A DNA stretch of 34,555 nucleotides from JAABSX01 sp964480455 (GCA_964480455.1 CAYZQI010000034.1:1-34555), one strand, 5' to 3'. Positions 24,501 to 32,470 are shown, counted from the stretch's first letter. Translations and numbers: made by a program. The notes: a model not told the origin generated them from the letters alone.

Positions 24501-24615
24501 ACTTTTAGCACAACTGTTTGAGAATATGCTAGACCCTAATCAAAATTTCTCGCAAACTGAAAAGATACATCTCTGCCAATATTGCGACTACAAGGGTATC
24601 TGCAATAGAGAATAA
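21547..24615 (+). CDS. AddB-like PD-(D/E)XK nuclease with 4Fe-4S site
   Basis: A 1022-residue protein of the AddB/RexB type, the second subunit of bacterial helicase-nucleases that process double-strand breaks. Residues 1 to about 650 form helicase-like domains, with NIVLPTRRSEQELKKRL near the start and LMGINETRNLDFENVVILSV further on. No Walker A P-loop is visible, so this half is probably a non-ATPase scaffold. The C-terminal RecB-family nuclease has GTLIHEILEDIF, LQGIIDRID (about 862-870) and IDYKTGK (about 879-885). Fe-S ligands are a Cys near 703 (FIDCTLQYYF) and three in CQYCDYKGIC near the C-terminus. An in-frame stop upstream (21517) fixes the start near 21547. No AddA helicase gene is in the window. 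Confidence 0.87.
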   Translation: MTKEIQSFLDLSAAYIVSTHKDKLDVLNIVLPTRRSEQELKKRLKEQGLKKMPVLSHVEDFVSKNTGRSKDSPILLLLELFDVFQSIDPRIKLEKFTSWGYILLKDFDLIDRNLVDAQKLFANLADIKNIERWKIDAEHITPKIGEYFQLWENLQQVYEKFKEQLDSQEMAYSGMLYKLLSENATPTLTHHPLFEHFIFLGFNALSKSEEVIFKTLLDAQKAEVIWDADSYYMQPNDENKAGLFLRKYKKDWKNTHWFFQSEYLANSPKNINVLSVANASMQGKVANQLLKQDLEVIPSQATALSPNLQTMPSTALVLGDEHLLLPVLHSLDECFRGLNICIGLSLKDSALFNLVDILFEQQQLMLRDRNTDELKFNHRSIVKLFNHPYIRQFEKTHCPPEEEYERQNLLLLLTYHINRENHIFLSVPQILHLPEEESFREKRAENPDFDRYCVRALEVLKPLFELLFQRWKTPHEAIEILEKITSSLKNEDNYLEKAYFNEFSSLLSQLKFLLGRKQKAISMRTFKIFMYQAFREAKFDFDSNHEANLQLMGINETRNLDFENVVILSVNETVLPRSRRINSFIPIDVAKAFELPTHTEQDAVVSYHFYRLLQRAKNIALVYVSPSDTYGGKEKSRFILQLENDLIRYNPLIKIQEKAVKFRPMPEAEDIPPSFEKTEVEIAKIKENLRTGITPSQINSFIDCTLQYYFKQIAKIRKPRGVQESLGADRLGTLIHEILEDIFREASEKDSFVGEAALEAQIALVQARVEEKLSSEQFAGFTITGSNYLVKEVAVQSVVQFLKQQIEEITENKKPFEIISLENQKFEVAGEEAEEGNFKAYTPNLFTEFLLEIGKEELPIRLQGIIDRIDQIGEVVRIIDYKTGKVEAKDLRTNHEQENIDALLTEDTLNKVRQLWLYRFMIAKQISMHGAYAVGTKKLTAHTPLKVGIYSTRKLKEGFMEVKPGNKKESMFPEGLEEFVKISEELLAQLFENMLDPNQNFSQTEKIHLCQYCDYKGICNRE

Positions 24616-24713
24616 AAAATTATCAACGCTACGCTCATGAGTAAAGTATGAAGAAGGAGTAACAGAAGAGACCGATTTATTCATAAAATCTTGCAAAAGA
24701 CTCACGGCTAAAT

Positions 24714-24746
24714 CAAAAAGCAGCAGACTAACCAGAGTCTGCCGCT
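24714..24746 (-). terminator. Intrinsic terminator of gyrA
   Basis: On the minus strand AGCGGCAGACT pairs with AGTCTGCTGCT (one G-U wobble) around a 6-base loop, directly followed by TTTTT. It lies 23 bases after the gyrA stop codon. The other strand has a mismatch and no T tract, so it acts on gyrA. Confidence 0.85.
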
Positions 24747-24768
24747 GGTCATAAATTAAAGGGAAATT

Positions 24769-27700
24769 TTAGTCTTGTGCTTCTTCCTCGCCCTCTGTTT
24801 CAGTATGAGCAGTGCCATTAGGGTGCTGTTCTGCTGTGTCGGTAAGTTTATCCTCCAAACTTACCTCTTCTGTTCCTTCTATTTTTTCTACTTTTGCAAC
24901 TGATACCACTGTATCATCTTCTTGCAAACGAATCAGACGCACACCTTGGGTAGCCCGGCCCATCACACGCATATTTTGGACTGCCAAGCGAATGACCATT
25001 CCTGAGCGATTGACCAGCATCAAATCATCTGAATCTACCACTTCTTTGATAGCCACCAGTTTTCCTGTTTTGTCTGTAGTATTCATAGTGATTACCCCTT
25101 TGCCTCCCCGACGTGTGAGACGGTAATCTTCTATATCAGAACGTTTGCCATAGCCATTTTCAGATACTACTAGAAGGTTGGCATTTTCGCGGCTCACACA
25201 GACCAGCCCAATTACACGGTCGTTTTCGTCGTCTAAAGTAATGCCCTTTACGCCCGTAGCCGTTCTGCCCATAGCACGCACATCAGCCTCATTGAAGCGG
25301 ATAGCTCTGCCTGAGCGTACTGCTAAGATGATGTCGTTGTTGCCATTGGTCATTTTCACATCAAGCAAACTATCTCCTTCGTGAAAATTGATAGCACGAA
25401 TACCATTTTGGCGAGGGCGCGAGAATGCCTCCAAAGGTGTTTTCTTGATAGTGCCTTGCTCGGTTACCATAATCAAATAGTGATTATTGAGATAATCTTC
25501 ATCTTGAAGGTTACTTACATTAATGACCGCCTGAATTTTATCTTCTTTATCCATTTGGATAATGTTCTGAATGGCGCGCCCTTTGGCTGTTTTGCCACCT
25601 TCTGGGATTTGATAGCCTTTTACCCAATAGACCTGCCCTGAGTGCGTAAAAAAGAGTAGATAATCGTGGGTAGATGCTACAAAAATATGTGTCGTAAAAT
25701 CATCTCCCTTAGAAACTCCTCTCGAGCCTACCCCACCTCGGTTTTGGATGCGGTATTCATCTAATGAGTTGCGTTTTACATAACCTTGGTGTGAAATCGT
25801 GATGACTACCTCTTCTTGTGGGATAAGGTCTTCATCTAGGAAATCTTCAGAGTTGATTTCTATCTCAGTACGGCGTGCATCACCATATTTATCTTTGATT
25901 TCTTGCAATTCGTCTTTGATGATTTGCACGCGTAAGCCCTTATCGGCAATGACCGACTCTAGGTAAGCAATCAACTCAGTGATGCGCTTGTATTCTTCTA
26001 CTATTTTATCGCGCTCGAGGGCGGTGAGGCGTTGCAAGCGAATATCCAAAATGGCTTTGGCTTGAATCTCAGAGAGTTCAAATTTTTCCATCAGACCTAT
26101 ACGGGCTGTTTCGCCATCTTTGGAGGCGCGAATCAAGGCAATAACCTCATCGAGATGGTCTAGTGCAATGAGCAGACCTTCTAAAATGTGCTGACGGGCT
26201 TTGGCTTCTCTTAGCTCAAACTCTGTGCGGCGCAAAATTACATCATGGCGATGCTCTATGTAATAATGGATAAGTTCTTTGAGATTAAGCGTATAAGGGC
26301 GACCCTTAACCAAGCAAACGTTATTTACCCCAAAAGATGTTTGAAGGGCAGTATATTTGAACAATTGATTCAAGACAACCATTGGCACAGCATCTCTTCG
26401 GAGGTCATAGACAATCCTCAATCCATCTCTATCAGATTCATCTCTTATTTCGCTGATGCCTTCTATTTTATGCTCTTGAATGAGTGCTACTGTGCGCTCA
26501 ATGAGCATGGCTTTATTGACTTGGTAAGGAATTTCATTGACAATGATTTGTGTTTTGCCTGTGGGTGTATTCACAATCTCAGCTTTGGAGCGAATAATGA
26601 CCCTTCCACGCCCTGTTTCATACGCCTTACGCACGCCCGAAGTGCCATAGATAATCCCTCCTGTGGGGAAGTCTGGGGCTGGGATATGCTCCATGAGTTC
26701 GGTAGTAGTGATTTCTGAATTTTCTAAAAAGGCAAAAATACCTTCTATGACTTCATTCAGGTTATGGGGGGCCATATTGGTAGCCATACCTACGGCAATA
26801 CCCGAGCTACCATTTACGAGTAGGTTAGGTATTTTACAAGGCAGTACGCTAGGTTCTTGGAGCGATTCATCAAAGTTGGGTGTAAAATCCACCGTTTCTT
26901 TGTTCAAATCTGCCAATAATTCTTCTGAAATGCGGTCTAGGCGGGCTTCGGTATTGTGATTGATGAATCCGTTTGCTACAAAAGAATGACATTCACTTTC
27001 TACCTTCACCGAATAGACTGGCTTGGGTTCAGTTTGTTTTTCGCAAGTGGCTACGGTAGCAAAGTAGTACCTATCCGCCACAAAGTAATTGAATAAATGC
27101 AGTAGCTGCGTATTGTGCTGGAGCACCTCAGCGATTTGTGCACCATATTCATCTATGCGTTCGTAGCGGTCAATATTTTTCTTTTGGAGAAATTCATTTC
27201 CCCTAGCAGCATACTTGCGGAGATAAGCCGCAATGTGAGAGATAAAATCTTGACTCAAGGTGTATTTTACTTCTTCTTCTTTGAGTCTTTGGCTTTCTTG
27301 AGCCAAGATTTGCGTAAGATTTTCTTCCTTGGCTGTGGCAAAACCTATATTTTGAGCAAATTTTAAAATGTTGTGGTATGCGCCAATGCAAAGTTTATGC
27401 TCTGTACGGCTTTTGCTTTCGGAGATTTTAGCCACTACCCCAAACTCAAGCATGAGTATTTGTAGGTCTTTTAAGAGTTCTTTGCTTTGGCTAGAATACT
27501 GAATGCTGAGGGTGTTTTTTTCAAGCAAACTTACTGAACCATCACCCTCAAAGAGGTATTGTAAGAAGATTCTCTGTGCTTCTTTGGGCAGCGTAAAGAT
27601 GTATTCGGGGATTCTTTTTTCGGCTGAATTTTTATATTCCTCCTGAATATCTTTACAAGTTGCTTCACCAAGTATAGAGATTGCTTGAGTTAATTCTTCC

Positions 27701-28476
27701 TCAAAACCCTCTGCCACCAAGCAAGCCGCCACGAGCGCAAGGGCTTTTTCTCTTTCAGTAGCTTCACGCTCATTGAGTTGAGTCTGACTTCTTTCTATCA
27801 CAAGTTTATCTTCGGGCTGAATGTCTGCCAAAAGTTTCCAGCTATATTGGGGTTTGCCATTTTCATCTGTGCTGATGGTCAGTACAGGGTGATTGGCAGT
27901 ACCTTCTAGCTCAAAGCCCTCTTTGGTTTTGAGCAAATAAGTGCTATGTAAACCAGAGTGAAAGAACTGTGAAGTTTTATTTTTTTGCTTATGCAAAGAA
28001 AGTACTTCTGTGGATAAGTCGTAGCTTGTATTTTCCTGATTATCAAGCACTAAATCTTGTATTTGCTCTAGTCCTTTGCTTGTTTTGATGCGGGTATTGC
28101 TCACTACACAGTAACGCATCGCTGCTGGCGAATCGCCATCTACCGAGCCAAAGTTACCTTGTCCGTCCACAAGCGGATAGCGCATAGACCAAGGCTGCGC
28201 CAAGCGTACCATAGTATCATAGACCGAAGAATCGCCATGTGGATGATATTTTCCTAACGCCTCCCCCACAATACGGGCGGATTTTTTGTAGGGTTTTCCT
28301 GCACCTAGTCCTAGGTCAGACATACTGTAGAGCACCCTTCGGTGCACGGGTTTGAGTCCATCGCGCACATCGGGCAGGGCACGCGATATAATAACAGACA
28401 TGGCATAGTCAATATAAGCACTACGCATTTCTTCTTCAATATCAACCGGGGTGATTTGGTCGGGTGATTCTTGCAT
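24769..28476 (-). CDS. gyrA: DNA gyrase subunit A precursor, interrupted by an in-frame intein
   Basis: GyrA cuts and rejoins DNA in the gyrase A2B2 complex that introduces negative supercoils. The frame is 1235 residues. Removing the intein (residues 123-508) leaves 849, the normal size. The N-extein carries the winged-helix and breakage domain (DGLKPVHRRVLYSM, YHPHGDSSVYDTMVRLAQ, GQGNFGSVDGDSPAAMRY), ending at the catalytic Tyr122. The C-extein resumes at TEARLDRISEELLADL. It continues through IPAPDFPTGG, the coiled coil and the C-terminal beta-pinwheel with the GyrA-box RRGGKG. A Glu-rich tail closes it. The intein must splice for the protein to work. The gene has its own promoter (28510-28543) and terminator (24714-24746) and no gyrB neighbour. 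Confidence 0.97.
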   Translation of the reverse strand: MQESPDQITPVDIEEEMRSAYIDYAMSVIISRALPDVRDGLKPVHRRVLYSMSDLGLGAGKPYKKSARIVGEALGKYHPHGDSSVYDTMVRLAQPWSMRYPLVDGQGNFGSVDGDSPAAMRYCVVSNTRIKTSKGLEQIQDLVLDNQENTSYDLSTEVLSLHKQKNKTSQFFHSGLHSTYLLKTKEGFELEGTANHPVLTISTDENGKPQYSWKLLADIQPEDKLVIERSQTQLNEREATEREKALALVAACLVAEGFEEELTQAISILGEATCKDIQEEYKNSAEKRIPEYIFTLPKEAQRIFLQYLFEGDGSVSLLEKNTLSIQYSSQSKELLKDLQILMLEFGVVAKISESKSRTEHKLCIGAYHNILKFAQNIGFATAKEENLTQILAQESQRLKEEEVKYTLSQDFISHIAAYLRKYAARGNEFLQKKNIDRYERIDEYGAQIAEVLQHNTQLLHLFNYFVADRYYFATVATCEKQTEPKPVYSVKVESECHSFVANGFINHNTEARLDRISEELLADLNKETVDFTPNFDESLQEPSVLPCKIPNLLVNGSSGIAVGMATNMAPHNLNEVIEGIFAFLENSEITTTELMEHIPAPDFPTGGIIYGTSGVRKAYETGRGRVIIRSKAEIVNTPTGKTQIIVNEIPYQVNKAMLIERTVALIQEHKIEGISEIRDESDRDGLRIVYDLRRDAVPMVVLNQLFKYTALQTSFGVNNVCLVKGRPYTLNLKELIHYYIEHRHDVILRRTEFELREAKARQHILEGLLIALDHLDEVIALIRASKDGETARIGLMEKFELSEIQAKAILDIRLQRLTALERDKIVEEYKRITELIAYLESVIADKGLRVQIIKDELQEIKDKYGDARRTEIEINSEDFLDEDLIPQEEVVITISHQGYVKRNSLDEYRIQNRGGVGSRGVSKGDDFTTHIFVASTHDYLLFFTHSGQVYWVKGYQIPEGGKTAKGRAIQNIIQMDKEDKIQAVINVSNLQDEDYLNNHYLIMVTEQGTIKKTPLEAFSRPRQNGIRAINFHEGDSLLDVKMTNGNNDIILAVRSGRAIRFNEADVRAMGRTATGVKGITLDDENDRVIGLVCVSRENANLLVVSENGYGKRSDIEDYRLTRRGGKGVITMNTTDKTGKLVAIKEVVDSDDLMLVNRSGMVIRLAVQNMRVMGRATQGVRLIRLQEDDTVVSVAKVEKIEGTEEVSLEDKLTDTAEQHPNGTAHTETEGEEEAQD
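26953..28110 (-). mobile_element. GyrA intein with LAGLIDADG homing-endonuclease domain
   Basis: A 386-residue self-splicing insertion lies between catalytic Tyr122 and the following Thr of GyrA. Splicing block A starts with the nucleophile Cys1 (CVVSNTRIKTSKG). Block B is GTANHPVL with the TxxH motif (about 70-77). Block F (VYSVKVESECHSF) and block G (VANGFINHN) end in His-Asn, with Thr as the first C-extein residue. Between them lies a LAGLIDADG endonuclease: block C ALVAACLVAEGF (acidic residue Glu134) and block E FLQYLFEGDGSV (Asp190). From memory, the splicing blocks align closely with mycobacterial GyrA inteins such as that of M. xenopi, including the HSG, TANHP, WKL and VYS positions. 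The two endonuclease motifs are only about 55 residues apart, which is short. Confidence 0.96.
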
Positions 28477-28907
28477 TTTTATTGTACTTTGTTAAGAAAA
28501 TTAATAAATCAAAAATACGATTGAAGGCAATCCATAAGTCAAAGAGTATTCAATAAATTCTCGCAGAATGGTAAGAAAAGCTGCTAATAACTTTGGTAAG
28601 TTACATTTTTTTACGAAGCTGCTATGCTTAGTGTTATTTGACAAATTGCCTTTAATCGATGTGTAAAATTAAGCATTAATTGTGGAAACGAAAAATAAAA
28701 TAATGAATAAAACAAACTTTTAAGTACTTAGTAATCAAATAGTTAGATTTAATTTATCAGATGGTAGTTGCTGATTAAAATGCATATATTAAAAAAAGAC
28801 CTAGTTTACTACACCCCACCCAACACGGCCCTCTTGGCAGAGGTGATTGGTGCTAGTTTTAGACCTCAAAAGGAGTGCGCCTTACCCCCCCTTAAGTTTT
28901 CAGTAAA
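28477..28907. other. 431-bp intergenic region upstream of gyrA
   Basis: It holds the gyrA promoter near the left end. A small hairpin (CCTCT, TGGC, AGAGG) lies at 28830-28843 in a locally GC-richer patch of about 100 bases. A plus-strand open frame of 69 codons (28768-28977) runs into the antisense of the hydrolase gene and shows no protein family features. Nothing else is recognised. Confidence 0.4.
28510..28543 (-). promoter_or_regulatory. Promoter of gyrA (TTTG-N22-TATTTTTG)
   Basis: On the minus strand the -33 TTTG (28540-28543) and the -7 TATTTTTG (28510-28517) are 22 bases apart. The -7 box ends 33 bases before the ATG at 28476. This is one of the two complete consensus promoters in the window. 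Confidence 0.6.
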
Positions 28908-29759
28908 TCATATCAAGTGTGTCTTCAAAAAATTAATGCTGCGTTCCCAAGCTAGCTTGGCAGCTTCTTCATTGTAGCGCGCCGCCGAGGTATCGTTGTG
29001 AAAAGCGTGGTTTACGCCTTGATACACATACAGTTCATAGCTTGTACCTGCGGCTTTAAGGGCGGTTTCATAGGTTTCGATGCCTTCATTCACACGGGTA
29101 TCTAGTGAGGCATAATGCAACTGAATGGCTGCTTTGATGCTAGGTACTTCTTCGGTCTTGGGTTGTCTGCCATAAAAAGCTACCGAAGCTAAGAGCGAGG
29201 GTACTTTTACTGCCAGACTGCCTGCCATAGCACCCCCCCAACAAAAACCTACACAACCTATTTTTTGTGTGCTATCTTGGCGTTTTTTAAGGTAATCAAA
29301 TACTCTGATAAAATTCTCAAGATTGTCCTCTGCTTTGAGGTTTCTGAATAGTTGGCGTGCTTCGTCTTCATTGGCAGGCACAGTGCCCAGAGGTGCAAGT
29401 GCATTGGGTGCAATCGCTAAGAAGCCCTCAGCAGCAGCCCTTCGTGTTACATCTTCTATATGAGCCGTCAAGCCACGGTTTTCGTGAATGACCACAACTG
29501 TTGGATATGCTTTCATTTTTTTGGGACGAGCTATGTATGCCTTCATCTCGCCCTGAATGCCCTCATAGCTTACATACTCTGTAAAGAGCTTTTTCTTTAA
29601 AGTTGTATCGGTTTTGCCATAGTCAGACTCAAGCAAAGGCAGCAATGTAGCTGCAGCACTTACGCCTCCTGCCAGTTGTGCGAGCCTTTTTAAAAATTCT
29701 TGTCTTGTGAGTGGTTTATGGGTGTATTCGTCAAAAAGGTCTATAATCGATTGATTCAT
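28908..29759 (-). CDS. Dienelactone hydrolase family protein
   Basis: An alpha/beta-hydrolase of 283 residues. The catalytic triad of the dienelactone hydrolase family is visible: nucleophile Cys173 in GFCWGGAMAG, Asp220 in YASLDTRVN, and His251 in GVNHAFHND. The VVVIHENRGLTAHIEDVTRR segment (about 88-107) is the family's oxyanion and lid region. The first 45 residues (KPLTRQEFLKRLAQLAGGVSA, then a hydrophobic stretch) look like an export signal. They have a single Arg rather than a twin-arginine pair, so the route is unclear. The enzyme may hydrolyse lactones or esters outside the cytoplasm. The natural substrate is unknown and no aromatic degradation genes are nearby. Confidence 0.9.
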   Translation of the reverse strand: MNQSIIDLFDEYTHKPLTRQEFLKRLAQLAGGVSAAATLLPLLESDYGKTDTTLKKKLFTEYVSYEGIQGEMKAYIARPKKMKAYPTVVVIHENRGLTAHIEDVTRRAAAEGFLAIAPNALAPLGTVPANEDEARQLFRNLKAEDNLENFIRVFDYLKKRQDSTQKIGCVGFCWGGAMAGSLAVKVPSLLASVAFYGRQPKTEEVPSIKAAIQLHYASLDTRVNEGIETYETALKAAGTSYELYVYQGVNHAFHNDTSAARYNEEAAKLAWERSINFLKTHLI

Positions 29760-29883
29760 TGAACAGGTATTTTATTTGAAAAATGAGTGATAATTTGCAT
29801 TAAAAAGCAAGCTATGCGAAAAATGTTATTAAATCTAGCTTTCTATCAAAAATTTGGAGATGAGTGCCTCAGACATACTGGCA

Positions 29884-31065
29884 TCAACCAAGATTTCTGA
29901 GTGTATAGATAAGTGTATTTAATGCTTGTAGTTCTTTTTCAGTGATGCTTTTTTGCTGCTCTAGGGTCTGCATCAGTTTAAAAAGCTGTACTACTTTTTC
30001 AAAAGGCGTGTTGGTTTTGAGGGCGAGCTTGTCTAAACTTTCCTTACTTGGCTGTTCTTCTTTGATTAAGTGCTGCTGCCTTAAGAACTCTCTAAAAAAT
30101 TTGATTTTTTTATGTGCGATTTGGGTGTGTGCTTTGGCATTGAAATACATCATACCAATCACACTTACAAAATTCAAGGTATCATTTTTGATAACAGGCA
30201 GTATTGGCACAACTCGCTGCCTGCGCTGGCCCTCAAACACTACCAAAATCAAAACACCCAATATGCCAAGATAAAAAGCAGTTCTGAGCGAACGCCTGCT
30301 CATTATAAATCTAAAAGGGCTTTGTGCTTCTCCTCTACCTGTTTTGTAGTATTCGTCCCAATAGAGGTCTTGCTGAGGGAGGTTGGCAAAGGTACTTTCA
30401 ATAAACTGGTGGTTATTGCCTGCCCAAAGCAGGTTGTAGTTGGTAAAGGCAAGTGGCGTACTACTGAGGTAAAAAAAGCCTTCGCCAAATTTTTGCCTAA
30501 GCAAAACAGCTTTGTTGAGTTGATTTTCAGCAAGTACTTCTGCTTCTTTATCATTGTATGCATTAAAGTAATAATGAGCGGTTTCTTTTTGAAAGACAAA
30601 ACCATTTTTAGAGCGACCATCAAGATTTTTAAAGTAAAGTGCATTGGCTTCTTGCACATCACTACCAAAGTTTTCAGTGTTTAGTTCTAAGGTATCTGCT
30701 ATTAATCCCTTGAACTTTTGAGCAGCTATCAGCACTGTACCTCCCTCACTCACAAACTCAACCAGTGTCGCGGCATCAAGTTGTTGAAAAGTGCAACTTT
30801 GGTCTATAAATACATAATTCATTTTTTTTGTTTCTTCTTCTATTAGCACTTCATACAGACTTTTTCTAATAATTTTTACTTCCTTTTCAGGAAATAAATC
30901 TTGCAGCATAAGCGGCACTGCCTTTGCACCATAAGGCCGTGTATCTAGCTCAGAATAGGTAGGGCTACCTTGTCGAGGGTCTTCAAGTTGGTCTTCATCA
31001 AGTACTATGGACAGCAATAGCATCAAAACACCAAAAGACATGAGAAATACATTTTGATAGTTCAT
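29884..31065 (-). CDS. DUF4350-type membrane protein
   Basis: This 393-residue protein has an N-terminal transmembrane segment (about 5-21) and a second at about 260-277. A periplasmic GATase-like/DUF4350 domain lies between them, with YSELDTRPYGAKAVPLML near its start and FVSEGGTVLIAAQKFKGL in the middle. A cytoplasmic C-terminal helical region of about 110 residues follows. In Bacteroidota such proteins usually accompany a MoxR-type ATPase, a DUF4129 protein and a stage II sporulation SpoIIM-like protein. None of these is next to it here. Its role is unknown. A TAGTTTTG box lies about 105 bases upstream at 31171-31178, a doubtful promoter. Confidence 0.78.
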   Translation of the reverse strand: MNYQNVFLMSFGVLMLLLSIVLDEDQLEDPRQGSPTYSELDTRPYGAKAVPLMLQDLFPEKEVKIIRKSLYEVLIEEETKKMNYVFIDQSCTFQQLDAATLVEFVSEGGTVLIAAQKFKGLIADTLELNTENFGSDVQEANALYFKNLDGRSKNGFVFQKETAHYYFNAYNDKEAEVLAENQLNKAVLLRQKFGEGFFYLSSTPLAFTNYNLLWAGNNHQFIESTFANLPQQDLYWDEYYKTGRGEAQSPFRFIMSRRSLRTAFYLGILGVLILVVFEGQRRQRVVPILPVIKNDTLNFVSVIGMMYFNAKAHTQIAHKKIKFFREFLRQQHLIKEEQPSKESLDKLALKTNTPFEKVVQLFKLMQTLEQQKSITEKELQALNTLIYTLRNLG

Positions 31066-31267
31066 ACAATTGCTTAGGTTGTGGCAAGGGATAATTGATG
31101 ATTGGGTACTACTTTCACTTTTTTTAACTAATTTTGTTTTGATAAATTATTTCGATAGTTGTAAGGTTTTCAAAACTAAGACAATGTTAGCTTATTTTTT
31201 TGAAAATTCAAAAAAAGGAAACATATTACCATATAACTGAATATTTAGCTACCAAACAAACTACCTT

Positions 31268-32470
31268 TTGCAGAGATATTTAATTCACCTCCTACTTTTT
31301 TTGATGACCTTATTCACTACTACACTGGCAGGTATGGAGTGGATGAGCGGTAAATTATTGCTTTTTGATACACAAGGTTTTCAGCCTTTTGTATGGTTTA
31401 CTTGGGCGAGGTTTTATCTTGGCTTCCATTTTTCTATTCCGTTTCTTTTATTTCTGACCTGTCATGAATTTGGGCATTATTTTATGGCGCAGTGGCATAG
31501 GGTGAAAGTAAGTTTGCCTTTTTATATACCACTTTGGTTAGGATTTACTTTTACCATAGGCACTATGGGGGCTTTCATTCAAATAAGGCAAGAGCTCAAC
31601 ACACGCACACAATACTTTGACATAGGCATTGCAGGCCCTTTGGCTGGTTTTGTGGTGGCTGTTTTGGTGCTTTGGTATGGTTTCACACACCTTCCCTCGC
31701 CTGAGTATGTGCTAGAGGTAAACCCTCAATACAAAACGCTCTACCCCGAAGAGTACAAAAAATATGGTGCGGATTATGCCCAATATGCTTACAACTACCC
31801 TGATACGGAAGAAAATAGAGAACAAAATAGAGTAGGCAAGCCGATGGAGGGCATGGTAGGAGTAGGTAAGAATTTACTTTTTATGGCTTTTGAGCGGTGG
31901 GCAGTGCCTACTGAAGACAAACACAAAATACCACATCATTATGAGTTATTTCATTATCCTTATTTGTTTGCAGGCTATTTGGCATTGCTCTTTACAGCCC
32001 TCAACCTCATACCCATAGGGCAACTAGACGGAGGACATATTTTGTATGGATTGATGGGAGAGCAATGGCATGGTCGCATTGCGCCTGCGTTATTTACTGT
32101 ATTTGTGTTTTATGCAGGGCTTGGTACAGTGAGTCCTTACTCCGATTTTTTTGACTTACTATTCTGGATTCCCATACAAATTTTGATTTATTATATATTG
32201 TTTTCACGTACTGCCGAGCAGCCAACAGATGTTTTTTTGCTGGCAGTGGCAGTATTTACAGTACAGTTTGTACTTAGTTTCTTTTTTCCTTCACTTACGG
32301 GCTACAGTGGCTGGATGGTATTTGCTTTTTTACTAGGGCGAGTGCTAGGCATTTATCACCCTCCTGCTTACTATGATGCCCCCCTAAACACACCCCGCAA
32401 AGTGCTTGGATGGCTCAGCTTGCTTATTTTTGTACTTTGCTTTAGTCCACAGCCCATTGTAGTTACGTGA
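31268..32470 (+). CDS. Site-2 protease family (M50) membrane metalloprotease
   Basis: This intramembrane zinc protease of 400 residues has about seven hydrophobic segments. The zinc-binding HEFGH motif lies at residues 66-70 (TCHEFGHYFMAQWH). The second metal ligand is Asp254 in the IGQLDGGH motif. A hydrophilic insert of about 70 residues (about 145-215, rich in Tyr, Glu and Asn) separates the two halves, as in the EGY-like branch related to cyanobacterial and plant proteases. PDZ domains are absent. Such enzymes cleave membrane-anchored regulators, but the substrate is unknown. Translation appears to start at TTG (31268). The next in-frame ATG, at 31304, would cut off part of the first helix. 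It converges on the agmatine deiminase gene with a 4-base gap. Confidence 0.9.
   Translation: MQRYLIHLLLFLMTLFTTTLAGMEWMSGKLLLFDTQGFQPFVWFTWARFYLGFHFSIPFLLFLTCHEFGHYFMAQWHRVKVSLPFYIPLWLGFTFTIGTMGAFIQIRQELNTRTQYFDIGIAGPLAGFVVAVLVLWYGFTHLPSPEYVLEVNPQYKTLYPEEYKKYGADYAQYAYNYPDTEENREQNRVGKPMEGMVGVGKNLLFMAFERWAVPTEDKHKIPHHYELFHYPYLFAGYLALLFTALNLIPIGQLDGGHILYGLMGEQWHGRIAPALFTVFVFYAGLGTVSPYSDFFDLLFWIPIQILIYYILFSRTAEQPTDVFLLAVAVFTVQFVLSFFFPSLTGYSGWMVFAFLLGRVLGIYHPPAYYDAPLNTPRKVLGWLSLLIFVLCFSPQPIVVT

Noticed and set aside
26245..26718. A 157-codon plus-strand frame antisense to gyrA
   Set aside because: It lies wholly inside conserved GyrA coding sequence, and its translation has no family features.
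28768..28977. A 69-codon plus-strand open frame upstream of gyrA
   Set aside because: It runs into the antisense of the dienelactone hydrolase gene and has no recognisable domain or promoter.
30112..30684. A 190-codon plus-strand frame antisense to the DUF4350 gene
   Set aside because: The opposite strand encodes a protein with clear membrane segments and domains. This frame has none.
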